From positions 6,341,501-6,405,500 of the forward strand of contig NZ_CP019724.1 of NCBI RefSeq assembly GCF_002005225.1: a stretch of 64,000 nucleotides of DNA, given 5' to 3'. The DNA comes from Streptomyces pactum (GTDB taxonomy: Bacteria; Actinomycetota; Actinomycetes; Streptomycetales; Streptomycetaceae). Both the position numbers and the translations under genes were made by a program. Below are positions 8,673 through 21,267 of the stretch, piece by piece (position 1 is the stretch's first letter; each line of letters begins with the position of its first letter). The notes under the pieces were generated by a model, which saw only the letters and a list, made by a program, of their open reading frames with translations, did no database searches and was not told the origin of the DNA.

Positions 8673-8963
8673 GCGGCCTCTCCTCTCCCTTTGCGCATCT
8701 GTCCCCGGTGCGGCGCGCCGCACAGCCTCACGGGGCTGAGCGTCACCCGGTCGACATCTGTGCGGGCAAGATCACGAATGAGCGCGAGAGGTTAAAGCCG
8801 CAGGTAAGCCCAGCCTTTCCTTGCTGGCGAGGCGGAAATGACCGGCGTAGATTGGGTGTTGTCGAGAAGTAGAACTCGTCCAATCTGGCTGCACCGCCGA
8901 CTCCACACCGAGTCCCGAACCAACTTTCGAACCAACTGCCGAACCGACTTCCGGGGGACCCGC
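8673..8963. promoter_or_regulatory. Divergent intergenic region upstream of the ARH operon and the VIT gene
   Basis: A 291-base region, less GC-rich than its flanks, separating divergent starts. Visible features: a possible sigma-70-like pair for the rightward gene (TTGTCG at 8859-8864, CAATCT at 8881-8886, 16-bp spacing); a weak resemblance to an actinobacterial iron box at 8800-8818 (11 of 19 positions against TTAGGTTAGGCTAACCTAA); and three 12-bp direct repeats (GAACCAACTTTC, GAACCAACTGCC, GAACCGACTTCC) at 8917-8952, just before the ribosome-binding site. None is proven. Confidence 0.35.
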
Positions 8964-9695
8964 ATGGCCATCATCGAGACCGAGGCGCCGCTGCACGAGG
9001 CGCACCGCGACAACCACACGCACCGCGACGTGAACGGCGGTTGGCTGCGCCCCGCCGTCTTCGGCGCGATGGACGGACTGGTCTCCAACCTCGCCCTGAT
9101 GACCGGTGTCGCCGGCGGGGCGGCGAGTCAGCAGACCGTCGTGCTGAGCGGTCTCGCCGGTCTCGCCGCGGGCGCCTTCTCCATGGCCGCCGGCGAGTAC
9201 ACCTCCGTCGCCTCGCAGCGCGAGCTGGTGGAGGCCGAGCTGGACGTCGAGCGCCGGGAGCTGAGGAAGCACCCGGCGGACGAGGAGGCCGAGCTGGCCG
9301 CGCTCTACGAGGCGCGGGGTGTGGAGCCGGACCTCGCGCGCGAGGTGGCCCGGCAGCTCTCCCGCGACCCCGAGCAGGCCCTGGAGATACACGCCCGGGA
9401 GGAGCTGGGTATCGATCCCGGTGACCTGCCCTCGCCCACCGTCGCGGCCGTGTCGTCCTTCGGCTCCTTCGCGCTGGGCGCCCTGCTCCCCGTGCTGCCC
9501 TTCCTGCTCGGCGCCGGCGCGTTGTGGCCGGCGGTGCTGCTGGCGCTGGCCGGGCTCTTCCTGTGCGGCGCGGTGGTCGCCAAGGTGACGGCACGCAGTT
9601 GGTGGTACAGCGGCCTGCGGCAGCTCGCCCTCGGTGGCGCGGCGGCCGGTGTGACGTACGTCCTGGGCAGCCTGTTCGGCACGGCCGTAGGATAG
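8964..9695 (+). CDS. VIT1/CCC1-family membrane transporter
   Basis: A 243-residue membrane protein of the vacuolar iron transporter family, which moves Fe2+ or Mn2+ out of the cytosol. It has the family opening HRDNHTHRDVNGGWLRPAVFGAMDGLVSNLALM, followed by GAFSMAAGEYTSVASQRELVEAELDVERREL, where the kinked membrane helix leads into the charged metal-binding helix domain, and three C-terminal membrane helices. The ATG at 8964 follows GGGGGA by five bases and starts the conserved block; a longer in-frame start at 8838 would add basic, low-quality sequence. A role in iron or manganese detoxification is inferred from the family. Confidence 0.88.
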   Translation: MAIIETEAPLHEAHRDNHTHRDVNGGWLRPAVFGAMDGLVSNLALMTGVAGGAASQQTVVLSGLAGLAAGAFSMAAGEYTSVASQRELVEAELDVERRELRKHPADEEAELAALYEARGVEPDLAREVARQLSRDPEQALEIHAREELGIDPGDLPSPTVAAVSSFGSFALGALLPVLPFLLGAGALWPAVLLALAGLFLCGAVVAKVTARSWWYSGLRQLALGGAAAGVTYVLGSLFGTAVG

Positions 9696-10066
9696 TCCGG
9701 CTCGAACTTATGCGGTTGTCCGCATAAGTAGCCGTTACTCGCTGGTTTCGAGTGCGTAATCTCCGGGCATGAGCCGTAAGCGCTGCGGGCAATGAGGCCT
9801 GCCGCGCATCCGCGGAGCGAGCGACGGAGCTCCCTTCGCGTCCTCGGGCCGACGGACATCGATCTGTCCGCTTCGGTCTCCATAGCCTCCACCGCAGGGC
9901 GTGGTACCCCCGCCGCACACCCTGGGTGTCCGCATGTTGGAACGGATTATCCCGCTTCCCGAGAATCGCTCCATCATGTAATCTGCACCAAATTTTGCAC
10001 TCACGCAGAGGGCCAACGTCGTCCCTCGGCACTTGCACATGCCAGATGACGACGACGGGAGAGCCG
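9696..10066. promoter_or_regulatory. 371-base leader/promoter region upstream of gltB
   Basis: No convincing coding sequence. It starts with a perfect palindrome (listed separately) and near 9970-10000 contains an unusually AT-rich patch (TGCACCAAATTTTGCA, with TGCA at both ends) that could be an operator or promoter element for glutamate synthase. The ribosome-binding site of gltB is GGGAG at 10058-10062. Confidence 0.4.
9706..9729. promoter_or_regulatory. Perfect palindrome after the VIT gene
   Basis: A 10-bp perfect inverted repeat (ACTTATGCGG and its complement) with a 4-base TTGT loop, 10 bases after the VIT stop codon. It is AT-richer than the usual GC-rich terminators here and has no T tract, so it could be either a terminator or a repressor-binding site. 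Confidence 0.45.
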
Positions 10067-14678
<4,612 letters not shown>

Positions 14679-14686
<8 letters not shown>

Positions 14687-16142
14687 TCCCAAGGGCTTCC
14701 TGAACCACGGACGCGAGGTCGCCAAGACCCGCCCCGTCGAGGAGCGCGTCAAGGACTGGAACGAGGTCTACGTCCCCGGCTCCCTGCTGCCGATCATCAG
14801 CAAGCAGGCCAGCCGGTGCATGGACTGCGGCATCCCGTTCTGTCACAACGGCTGCCCGCTCGGGAACCTGATCCCCGAGTGGAACGACTACGCCTACCGC
14901 GAGGACTGGCAGGCCGCGCAGGAGCGCCTGCACGCCACCAACAACTTCCCGGAGTTCACCGGCCGCCTGTGCCCGGCTCCGTGCGAGTCGGCGTGCGTGC
15001 TCGGCATCAACCAGCCGCCGGTCACCATCAAGAACGTCGAGGTCTCGATCATCGACAAGGCGTGGGAGACCGGGGACGTCGCCCCGCAGATCCCCGAGCG
15101 CCTGTCGGGCAAGACCGTCGCCGTCATCGGCTCGGGCCCGGCGGGCCTGGCCGCCGCCCAGCAGCTCACCCGGGCCGGCCACACCGTCGCCGTCTACGAG
15201 CGCGCGGACCGCGTCGGAGGCCTCCTGCGCTACGGCATCCCCGAGTTCAAGATGGAGAAGCGGCACATCAACCGCCGCATCGAGCAGATGCGCGCGGAGG
15301 GCACCCGCTTCCGCACCGGCGTCGAGATCGGCCGCGACCTCAAGGCCGGCGACCTCAGGAAGCGCTACGACGCCGTGGTCATCGCCGCCGGTGCCACCAC
15401 CGCCCGCGACCTGCCGGTCCCCGGCCGCGAGCTCCAGGGCATCTACCAGGCCATGGAGTACCTGCCCCTGGCCAACAAGGTCCAGGAGGGCGACTACGTC
15501 ACCGCCCCCATCTCCGCCGAGGGCAAGCACGTCGTCGTCATCGGCGGCGGCGACACCGGCGCCGACTGCGTGGGCACCGCCCACCGGCAGGGCGCGGCCT
15601 CCGTCACCCAGCTCGAGATCATGCCCCGGCCGGGCGAGGAGCGGGACGCGGTGCGCCAGCCGTGGCCGACCTTCCCGATGCTCTACAAGGTCACCTCGGC
15701 CCACGAGGAGGGCGGCGAGCGGGTCTACGCCGTCTCCACCACCCACTTCGAGGGCGACGAGGACGGCAACGTCCAGTGGCTGCACATGAGCGAGGTCGAG
15801 TTCGTCGACGGCAAGCTCACCCCGAAGCCGGGCACCGAGCGCAAGATCCCGGCGCAGTTGGTCACCCTCGCCATGGGCTTCACCGGCACCGACCGGGAGA
15901 ACGGACTGGTCGACCAGTTCGGCCTGGAGCTCGACGCACGGGGTAACATCGCCCGGGACGCCGACTTCCAGACGAACGTGCCGGGTGTGTTCGTCGCCGG
16001 TGACGCCGGCCGCGGCCAGTCGCTCATCGTCTGGGCGATCGCGGAGGGCCGCTCGGCCGCCCGCGGCGCCGACAGCTTCCTGACCGGAGCCAGCGAACTG
16101 CCGGCCCCGATCCGCCCGACGGACCGCGCGCTCGCGGTCTGA
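14679..16142 (+). CDS. gltD: Glutamate synthase small subunit
   Basis: A 487-residue FAD- and NADPH-binding protein that passes electrons to GltB. The N-terminal iron-sulfur domain has C47, C50, C55 and C59 in [16 protein letters not shown] plus a second cluster in [12 protein letters not shown]. The FAD site is [15 protein letters not shown] near residue 150 and the NADPH site [17 protein letters not shown] near 290. The segment [19 protein letters not shown] near 435 is the FAD-binding C-terminal motif. It starts inside the end of gltB, so the subunits are made by coupled translation. Typical length. Confidence 0.97.
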
Positions 16143-16194
16143 CGGACGGAACAACCGAAGAACGTCCCGTACAAAGGCGTGCGGAACACTGATG

Positions 16195-16234
16195 GCGCCT
16201 GCCCCGTCCCCGACCGGACAATGGGCAGGCGCCG
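16195..16234. terminator. Terminator between gltD and the chitosanase gene
   Basis: An 11-bp perfect inverted repeat (GGCGCCTGCCC at 16195-16205 with its complement at 16224-16234) and an 18-base loop, between convergent genes. No T tract. Confidence 0.6.
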
Positions 16235-16246
16235 TCGCATGCGCGC

Positions 16247-17149
16247 CTACGGCAGCCGGTAGGTGTCCCCGTACATCTGCCACACCAGCGGTGTGTCGAG
16301 CTTCATGTTCCCGGCCTCCAGGAACCGGCGCTGCGCGGTGTCCACGCGGGAGGTGTCGATACCCGGGCGCTTCGCCTTCATGGCGTCCCGGCGGACGTCG
16401 AGGAAGGTTTTCAGGTAGGCCTTCTCGGGGCCGCCCTGCCCCGGCGTCCTCGCCTTGCGCATGGCCTGCTCGCGCAGCCCGTAGAAGCCCGCGGCGTCGG
16501 TGTCGGGGCCGTGGAAGACCATCGCGTCGAAGTAGACGAACTGGCCCAGCGTGCCGAGGCCGTCCAGCTTGGCCAGGCGGACCGCCGGTTCGAAGTAGAC
16601 GCGGTCGCGCTCCTCCTCCTGGGCCTCGCGGAACGCCGGGAGCTCCGCCTCCGCCTGCCAGGCGGCCGTGAAGCCCGGGTCCAGGCCCTCGTGGGAGTCG
16701 GTGCCGTCCACCTCGCGCAGGGCGGGCAGGTACTCCGCCAGGCCGTTGCCCGGGTGGGCCTCGGTGTAGCGCTCGACCAGGGTCAGCAGGTCGTGGGTGC
16801 CGGTGCAGAAGCCGATGATGCCCGCCGTGTAGCCGCACCCGTCGCCGAGGTCCTCGATGGTGCCGTAGGAGGTGCGCCACTTCGTGGTCGAGTTCTCGGC
16901 GCTGGACACCAACTGCTGGGCCAGTTCCTTCTTCGCGGGGGCGGCGAGCCCCGGCGGCAGGTCGGCGATCAGCGCGTCGTCCGCCGCCCGCTCCTGCTCC
17001 GCCCGGCTCTTGGCGTCCTCACGGGACGACTGGGTGGTGGCCACGGGCGGCGTCACCGGGGCGTCGGCCGAGTCCGTCGGCATCACGAAGTACACCCCCG
17101 TGGCGATCACGGGAACGGCCGCGAGGAGCAGCACACCGGCACGTTTCAC
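16247..17149 (-). CDS. Chitosanase, glycoside hydrolase family 46
   Basis: A 300-residue GH46 enzyme that cleaves beta-1,4 bonds in chitosan by inversion. Residues 5-23 are a single hydrophobic segment serving as signal peptide or membrane anchor, followed by a Thr/Pro/Ala/Glu-rich spacer. The catalytic glutamate is E85 in VSSAEN and the catalytic aspartate D103 in EDLGDG, 18 residues apart as in the characterised Streptomyces N174 enzyme. Family patterns DRVYFEPAV, ALGQ-like GTLGQFVYFDA and MRKARTPGQGG follow. In my recollection of N174 the residue two after the catalytic Asp is Arg; here it is Cys105. The GTG start shares its first base with the stop of the rhomboid gene and lies about nine bases after GGAGG, so expression is coupled to that protease. 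Confidence 0.92.
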   Translation of the reverse strand: MKRAGVLLLAAVPVIATGVYFVMPTDSADAPVTPPVATTQSSREDAKSRAEQERAADDALIADLPPGLAAPAKKELAQQLVSSAENSTTKWRTSYGTIEDLGDGCGYTAGIIGFCTGTHDLLTLVERYTEAHPGNGLAEYLPALREVDGTDSHEGLDPGFTAAWQAEAELPAFREAQEEERDRVYFEPAVRLAKLDGLGTLGQFVYFDAMVFHGPDTDAAGFYGLREQAMRKARTPGQGGPEKAYLKTFLDVRRDAMKAKRPGIDTSRVDTAQRRFLEAGNMKLDTPLVWQMYGDTYRLP

Positions 17150-18075
17150 TAGGGGATCCCTCCACCTGACATCTCCGACACCTTGACCGCCGCCGTCACC
17201 GCCAGCAGCACCAGCAGCCCCGCGCACGCACCCACCTGCACCGCCGCCCGGCGCCCGTCCCGGGGCGCGTACGCGTACGCCAGCGCCACCACGCCGCCCG
17301 CCAGCAGTCCGCCGAGGTGACCCTGCCAGGAGGTGAGCCCGGCGGAGAGCAGCAGCCACAGCAGCAGGAACGCCATGAAGCGGTTGACGGAGGCCATGTC
17401 GGCGCCGACCCGGCGGGCCAGCACGTAGTACGCGGCCCCCAGGCCGAAGATCGCGCCGGACGCGCCGACGGAAGGCTGACCGGGGTCGGCGAGCAGCAGT
17501 TCGAGTACCGAACCGCCGAGCGCCGACAGCAAGTAGAGCACGGCATGGCGGACACGACCGAGCATCGGCTCCACCACCCGCCCCAACTGCCACAGCGCGA
17601 TCATGTTCATCACGATGTGGAGGATCCCGAACGTGCCCTCGGTGGGCTCCAGGTGGAGGAAGGCGCTGGTGAGCATCCGTTCCCACTCACCGGCGACGAC
17701 CCCCTCGGCGTCGAAGCCGCCGAAGTGGCCGCCCTGGTAGACGTAGTGGCCTCCGTCCGGGCCGACCAGCCGCGCGCCGACCATCTCGAACCGGTCCACG
17801 ATCCGCGGGTACGCCAACTCCGCCAGGTAGGCCAGGAGGTTGAGCCCGATCAGCGCGTACGTCACCACGGGCGTCGTCGAGACCCGGCCGCCGACGATCG
17901 TCCGGGCCTGCCGGACGGACCGCGCCCCCTCCTTCACGCACTCGGGGCAGTGGTGCCCCACGGACGCCTCGCGCATGCAGTCGGGGCAGATGTGGCGCTC
18001 GCAGCGGGTGCAGCGGACGTGGCACTCCACCGCGGGATGGCGGTAGCAGGTGGTGACGGCGGACTCGGGATCCAC
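17149..18075 (-). CDS. Rhomboid-family intramembrane serine protease with N-terminal zinc-binding motif
   Basis: A 308-residue rhomboid. The first ~65 residues form a Cys/His-rich B-box-like zinc motif (CYRHPAVECHVRCTRCERHICPDCM, then HHCPECV). Six membrane segments follow; the first family motif is HIVMNMIALWQLGR, the catalytic serine is in VGASGAIFGL, and the catalytic histidine in GHLGGLLAGG. Rhomboids cut membrane-spanning helices. The GTG at 18075 was chosen because it follows GAGGAG by six bases and begins the zinc motif. It is co-transcribed with a chitosanase that has an N-terminal membrane anchor. Confidence 0.9.
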   Translation of the reverse strand: MDPESAVTTCYRHPAVECHVRCTRCERHICPDCMREASVGHHCPECVKEGARSVRQARTIVGGRVSTTPVVTYALIGLNLLAYLAELAYPRIVDRFEMVGARLVGPDGGHYVYQGGHFGGFDAEGVVAGEWERMLTSAFLHLEPTEGTFGILHIVMNMIALWQLGRVVEPMLGRVRHAVLYLLSALGGSVLELLLADPGQPSVGASGAIFGLGAAYYVLARRVGADMASVNRFMAFLLLWLLLSAGLTSWQGHLGGLLAGGVVALAYAYAPRDGRRAAVQVGACAGLLVLLAVTAAVKVSEMSGGGIP

Positions 18076-18229
18076 GGCCGGCTCCTCGGGACGGGACGGA
18101 CGGTGAGCCGGTGGGGACGGCGGCGAACAAAATAGCGAATGCCGGTGGACGAACCGAGAGGCGGGGTGCGCCGTGCCGTAACCTCGGCAGCCAGATGCCG
18201 TAAGTCCCAGGGGTGACGGGGGAGTCCGC

Positions 18230-18955
18230 ATGGCCGCGATCAGTCTCACCAAGGTGCGGGAGACGGCTCCGGCGCTGGTCGACCTGTACAAGAGCGCCGG
18301 GGTGTCCCTGACGAAGCACGGGCTGGAGGGGACCCGGGCGGCGGTCTACCTCGTCGTCGACTACTCCGGCTCCATGAAGCCGTACTACAAGGACGGCAGC
18401 GTACAGGCGCTGGCCGACCGGGTGCTCGGGCTGTCCGCGCACCTCGACGACGACGGCACCGTGCCGGTGGTGTTCTTCTCCACGGACGTCGACGCCGTCA
18501 CCGAGATCGCCCTCGCCGACCACCGGGGGCGGATCGAGCGGATCGTGTCCGGCCTCGGGCACATGGGCAGGACCAGCTACCACCTGGCCATGGACGCCGT
18601 CATCGACCACTACCTCGACAGCGGCGCCCGCCACCCCGCCCTGGTCGTCTTCCAGACCGACGGCGGCCCGATCAACCGGCTCGCCGCGGAGCGGTACCTG
18701 TGCAAGGCGGCGCCGCTGCCGCTGTTCTGGCAGTTCGTCGGTTTCGGCGACCCCGGCAGCCGCCAGTTCGAGTACCTGCGCGGACTCGACGAGCTGGCGG
18801 TGCCGGGCAAGCGGGTCGTCGACAACGCCGGGTTCTTCCACGCGGGGAGCGACCCGCGGAAGGTGACCGACGCCGAGCTGTACGACCGCCTGGTGGGCGA
18901 GTTCCCCGAGTGGCTGGTGGCCGCGCGCGCCCAGGGCATCGTGCGGCCCGCCTGA
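18230..18955 (+). CDS. von Willebrand factor A domain protein, TerF-like
   Basis: A 241-residue cytoplasmic vWA protein. The metal-dependent adhesion site is DYSGSMK near residue 45, with a conserved Thr in GRTSYHLAMDAV near 110 and an Asp in FQTDGGP near 145. The N-terminal ISLTKVRETAPALVDLYKSAGVSL resembles the short lead-in seen in tellurium-resistance TerF-type vWA proteins, where the family name comes from; no ter operon is present here, so tellurite resistance should not be assumed. The ATG follows GGGGGAG by about five bases. Confidence 0.82.
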   Translation: MAAISLTKVRETAPALVDLYKSAGVSLTKHGLEGTRAAVYLVVDYSGSMKPYYKDGSVQALADRVLGLSAHLDDDGTVPVVFFSTDVDAVTEIALADHRGRIERIVSGLGHMGRTSYHLAMDAVIDHYLDSGARHPALVVFQTDGGPINRLAAERYLCKAAPLPLFWQFVGFGDPGSRQFEYLRGLDELAVPGKRVVDNAGFFHAGSDPRKVTDAELYDRLVGEFPEWLVAARAQGIVRPA

Positions 18956-18962
18956 GACGGGG

Positions 18963-19610
18963 TCAGTGCGTCAGGGAGTACCCCAGCACCACGCCCGCCG
19001 ACACCTCCACCATCCCCGGCGCCAGATCGCCGGCCGAGCCGCCGCCCCCGCCGCCGCCGTGGCCGCGGTACTGGACGAAGGACTCGGCGTCCACGTCCTG
19101 GACGTGCACCACCGGGCCCAGCCGCACGCCCGCCGCCTCCGTGTACACCTCGGCCTTGCGGCGGGCGGCGGCCACGGCCCTGCGGCGGGCCTCGTCGCGC
19201 ATCGCCGGCTTGTCGTGCACGTCGAACTCGACGCTGTCGATCCGGTGCGCGCCGGCGCCGACCGCGTCCACGATCAGCCGCTGGAGGTCGTCCAGCGCCC
19301 CGGTCTCCACGGAGTACGAGGCCTGGCAGCGGTAACCGGCGAACGTCCGCTCGCCGCCGTAGCCGTCGTACTCCGAGCTGAGCGTGAGCCGGGAGCCCGA
19401 GACCGACGTGTCCGGTATCCCGTGCCCGCGCAGCACCTCCCGCAGCCGTGTCACGGCCGTGCCCGCCTCCTCGAACGCCCGGTCCGGCGACGGCTCCAGC
19501 ACGTCCACCGCCAGCTTCACCCGCACCAACTGCGGTTCGACCCGGACACTGCCCGCACCGAACACACTGAGCCCCCAGGGCTCCCTGATCGTCTCCGTCA
19601 TGCGGGGCAT
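18963..19610 (-). CDS. SIMPL-domain (DUF541) protein
   Basis: A protein of about 215 residues with the SIMPL/DUF541 fold: FGAGSVRVEPQLVRVKLAV near the start, AVTRLREVLRGHGI, a YRCQASYSVETGALDDLQRLIVDAVGAGAHRIDSVEFDVHD core, and a C-terminal half with RRKAEVYTEAAGVRLGPVVHVQD. There is no clear signal peptide, although many family members are periplasmic. Three in-frame starts (19601, 19610, 19658) are possible and none has a strong ribosome-binding site; 19610 is a compromise. It converges on the vWA gene, seven bases away. A Gly-rich loop lies near residue 190. Function unknown. Confidence 0.75.
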   Translation of the reverse strand: MPRMTETIREPWGLSVFGAGSVRVEPQLVRVKLAVDVLEPSPDRAFEEAGTAVTRLREVLRGHGIPDTSVSGSRLTLSSEYDGYGGERTFAGYRCQASYSVETGALDDLQRLIVDAVGAGAHRIDSVEFDVHDKPAMRDEARRRAVAAARRKAEVYTEAAGVRLGPVVHVQDVDAESFVQYRGHGGGGGGGSAGDLAPGMVEVSAGVVLGYSLTH

Positions 19611-19661
19611 TGAAGCACCCGCACCCGCCCCGAGACCCCGAAGGGACGCGGACGACACCCC

Positions 19662-20561
19662 CTAGGTGTCGCACTCCAGCACCGTCCGGCACAGCCCGCA
19701 CCGCGCCCGCACCCGACCCCGCACCGGCACCCTGATCCGCTGATGACAGGTCGGACAGGGGAACGACACCCGCAGCGGTCCGCGCCCCTCGGGAGTGAAG
19801 GTGTACGGGCCGTCCGCCGGCGGGACGGGAGCGGCACGCGGGTCCTGGGCGTGGCGGCGGTCCCGGGCGTAGCGGCGGCGGCCCGCCCAGCCGGCCGCGG
19901 TGAGCGGCGGCTGCTGCCCGTCCCGGCGGGCCCGGTCCATGCCCTTGACGTACGCCGTGTAGGCCTGCGGACTGGTGAACCACACCGACGGGTCCTCCCC
20001 GAAGACCAGCGCCCGCTTGGCCAGGACGTAGCCGAACTCCTCCGGCGTCAGGTACCCGAGCTTCTGCGACGACGCCGAGTCCTCCCGGTAGGCGTCCAGC
20101 AGCAGCCAGCCGGCGCCCAGGTAGGCCGCCGCGGTGTCGGTGAGGATCTCGTTGTCCCGGGTGCCGGGGAAGGACAGGTCGAGGCGGTGCAGGTACACGT
20201 GCATCACCTCGTGCGCGAGGGCCGCGCCGATGTCCCGGCGGTGGGTGCGGAAGCGGTCGTTCAGCTCGATGAAGTACTCGGGGCCCGCCGCGAGCTCGAC
20301 GGTCGCCGCGTGCGTCATCTCGCGGAAGGAGACGATCATCCGGGCATCGGGGAGGCGGTAGTGACGCACCAGCTCGTGAGCGACCCGCTGCACGCCCAGA
20401 TGCAGGTCGTCGGTGTCGCAGAACGCCACGTCGGCCGGGGCCACGCTGGCCGAGAACGTCCGCACGGTGTCGTACGACAGCCGCTTGTAGAGCGCGGTGA
20501 CGGCGGCCCGCACCGTCTCCAGGTGCGGGTAACCGTGCTCGACCGGTCCGCCGTTCGCCAC
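19662..20561 (-). CDS. HEXXH zinc metallopeptidase with C-terminal zinc ribbon, function unknown
   Basis: A 299-residue protein not matched to a named enzyme. The gluzincin motif HEVMHVYLHRL lies near residue 128, and a second glutamate in NEILTDTAAAYLGAG, about 20 residues later, is well placed as the third zinc ligand. The C-terminus carries a four-cysteine zinc ribbon (CPTCHQRI, then CGLC). No signal peptide or membrane helix, so it is probably cytoplasmic. The GTG at 20561 follows a GGGGG sequence by seven bases. The combination of peptidase and ribbon recalls SprT-like proteins, but the order and spacing differ from what I know of SprT. Confidence 0.7.
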   Translation of the reverse strand: MANGGPVEHGYPHLETVRAAVTALYKRLSYDTVRTFSASVAPADVAFCDTDDLHLGVQRVAHELVRHYRLPDARMIVSFREMTHAATVELAAGPEYFIELNDRFRTHRRDIGAALAHEVMHVYLHRLDLSFPGTRDNEILTDTAAAYLGAGWLLLDAYREDSASSQKLGYLTPEEFGYVLAKRALVFGEDPSVWFTSPQAYTAYVKGMDRARRDGQQPPLTAAGWAGRRRYARDRRHAQDPRAAPVPPADGPYTFTPEGRGPLRVSFPCPTCHQRIRVPVRGRVRARCGLCRTVLECDT

Positions 20562-20769
20562 GCCTGAACCCCCAAGACGCCTGAACCCTTCTCCCACTGT
20601 ACGAGGAGAGCCGTGCCGCCACCCGCGTCGCCCGGCCCGAACCGATCGCCCGGCGCGCCGGCCCGCGGCACCCGTACGACGTGTACGTCCACGAGCGCGC
20701 GTCGGGTCCGGTGGCACCCGCGGGGTTCTCGGGGCCTGAGACGGACTGCGACGGCGCGCGGTCCGCCCG

Positions 20770-20775
20770 TAGGGT
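20770..20775 (+). promoter_or_regulatory. Candidate leaderless promoter -10 (TAGGGT) of the chorismate mutase gene
   Basis: TAGGGT ends eight bases before the ATG at 20784, placing the predicted transcription start at or next to the start codon. Confidence 0.4.
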
Positions 20776-20783
20776 TGGCCCCC

Positions 20784-21140
20784 ATGACCACCAGCAACAC
20801 CGGTACCGGTGCCGTCGACCCCGTCGTCCGCGAGGAGCTGGCCCGGCTGCGGGACAGCATCGACAACATCGACGCGGCCGTCGTCCACATGCTCGCCGAG
20901 CGCTTCAAGTGCACCCAGCAGGTCGGCCACCTCAAGGCCCGGCACCAGTTGCCGCCCGCCGATCCGGCCCGTGAGTCGAAGCAGATCGCGCGGCTGCGCG
21001 CCCTCGCCGAGAGCGCCAAGCTGGACCCGGCGTTCGCCGAGAAGTTCCTGAACTTCATCATCGCCGAGGTGATCCACCACCACGAGCGCATCGCGGAGAG
21101 CAGCGGCAACGGCAGCGGCCCGTCCCCGGCCGCCGGCTGA
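20784..21140 (+). CDS. Chorismate mutase, AroQ type
   Basis: A 118-residue helical protein with the AroQ fold, converting chorismate to prephenate for phenylalanine and tyrosine synthesis. Key active-site residues are visible: R in LARLRDSIDNIDAAVVHMLAERF, K in QVGHLKARHQLPPADPARESKQIARLR, and the C-terminal helix ending FLNFIIAEVIHHHERIA. The size is that of the small stand-alone actinobacterial enzyme without secretion signal. The ATG at 20784 has only weak Shine-Dalgarno sequence but a -10-like hexamer immediately upstream, so the transcript may be leaderless. Confidence 0.9.
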   Translation: MTTSNTGTGAVDPVVREELARLRDSIDNIDAAVVHMLAERFKCTQQVGHLKARHQLPPADPARESKQIARLRALAESAKLDPAFAEKFLNFIIAEVIHHHERIAESSGNGSGPSPAAG

Positions 21141-21267
21141 GCCCGCGGGTCCCCGCGCCCCCGCCCACCGGGGGCGCGCGCCGGGGGAGCACGTCGGCCA
21201 CCGCGGCGGACCGGACATACTCCGCGTACCGATCCGCCTCTGTGCCCTGCCGACGGCATCAGGCAGC

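Noticed and set aside
9735..10040. Possible 101-residue protein upstream of gltB.
   Set aside because: No ribosome-binding site, no domain, and it fills a region that looks regulatory.
18230..18955. Tellurite resistance function for the vWA protein.
   Set aside because: No other ter genes are nearby; the TerF name reflects only domain similarity.
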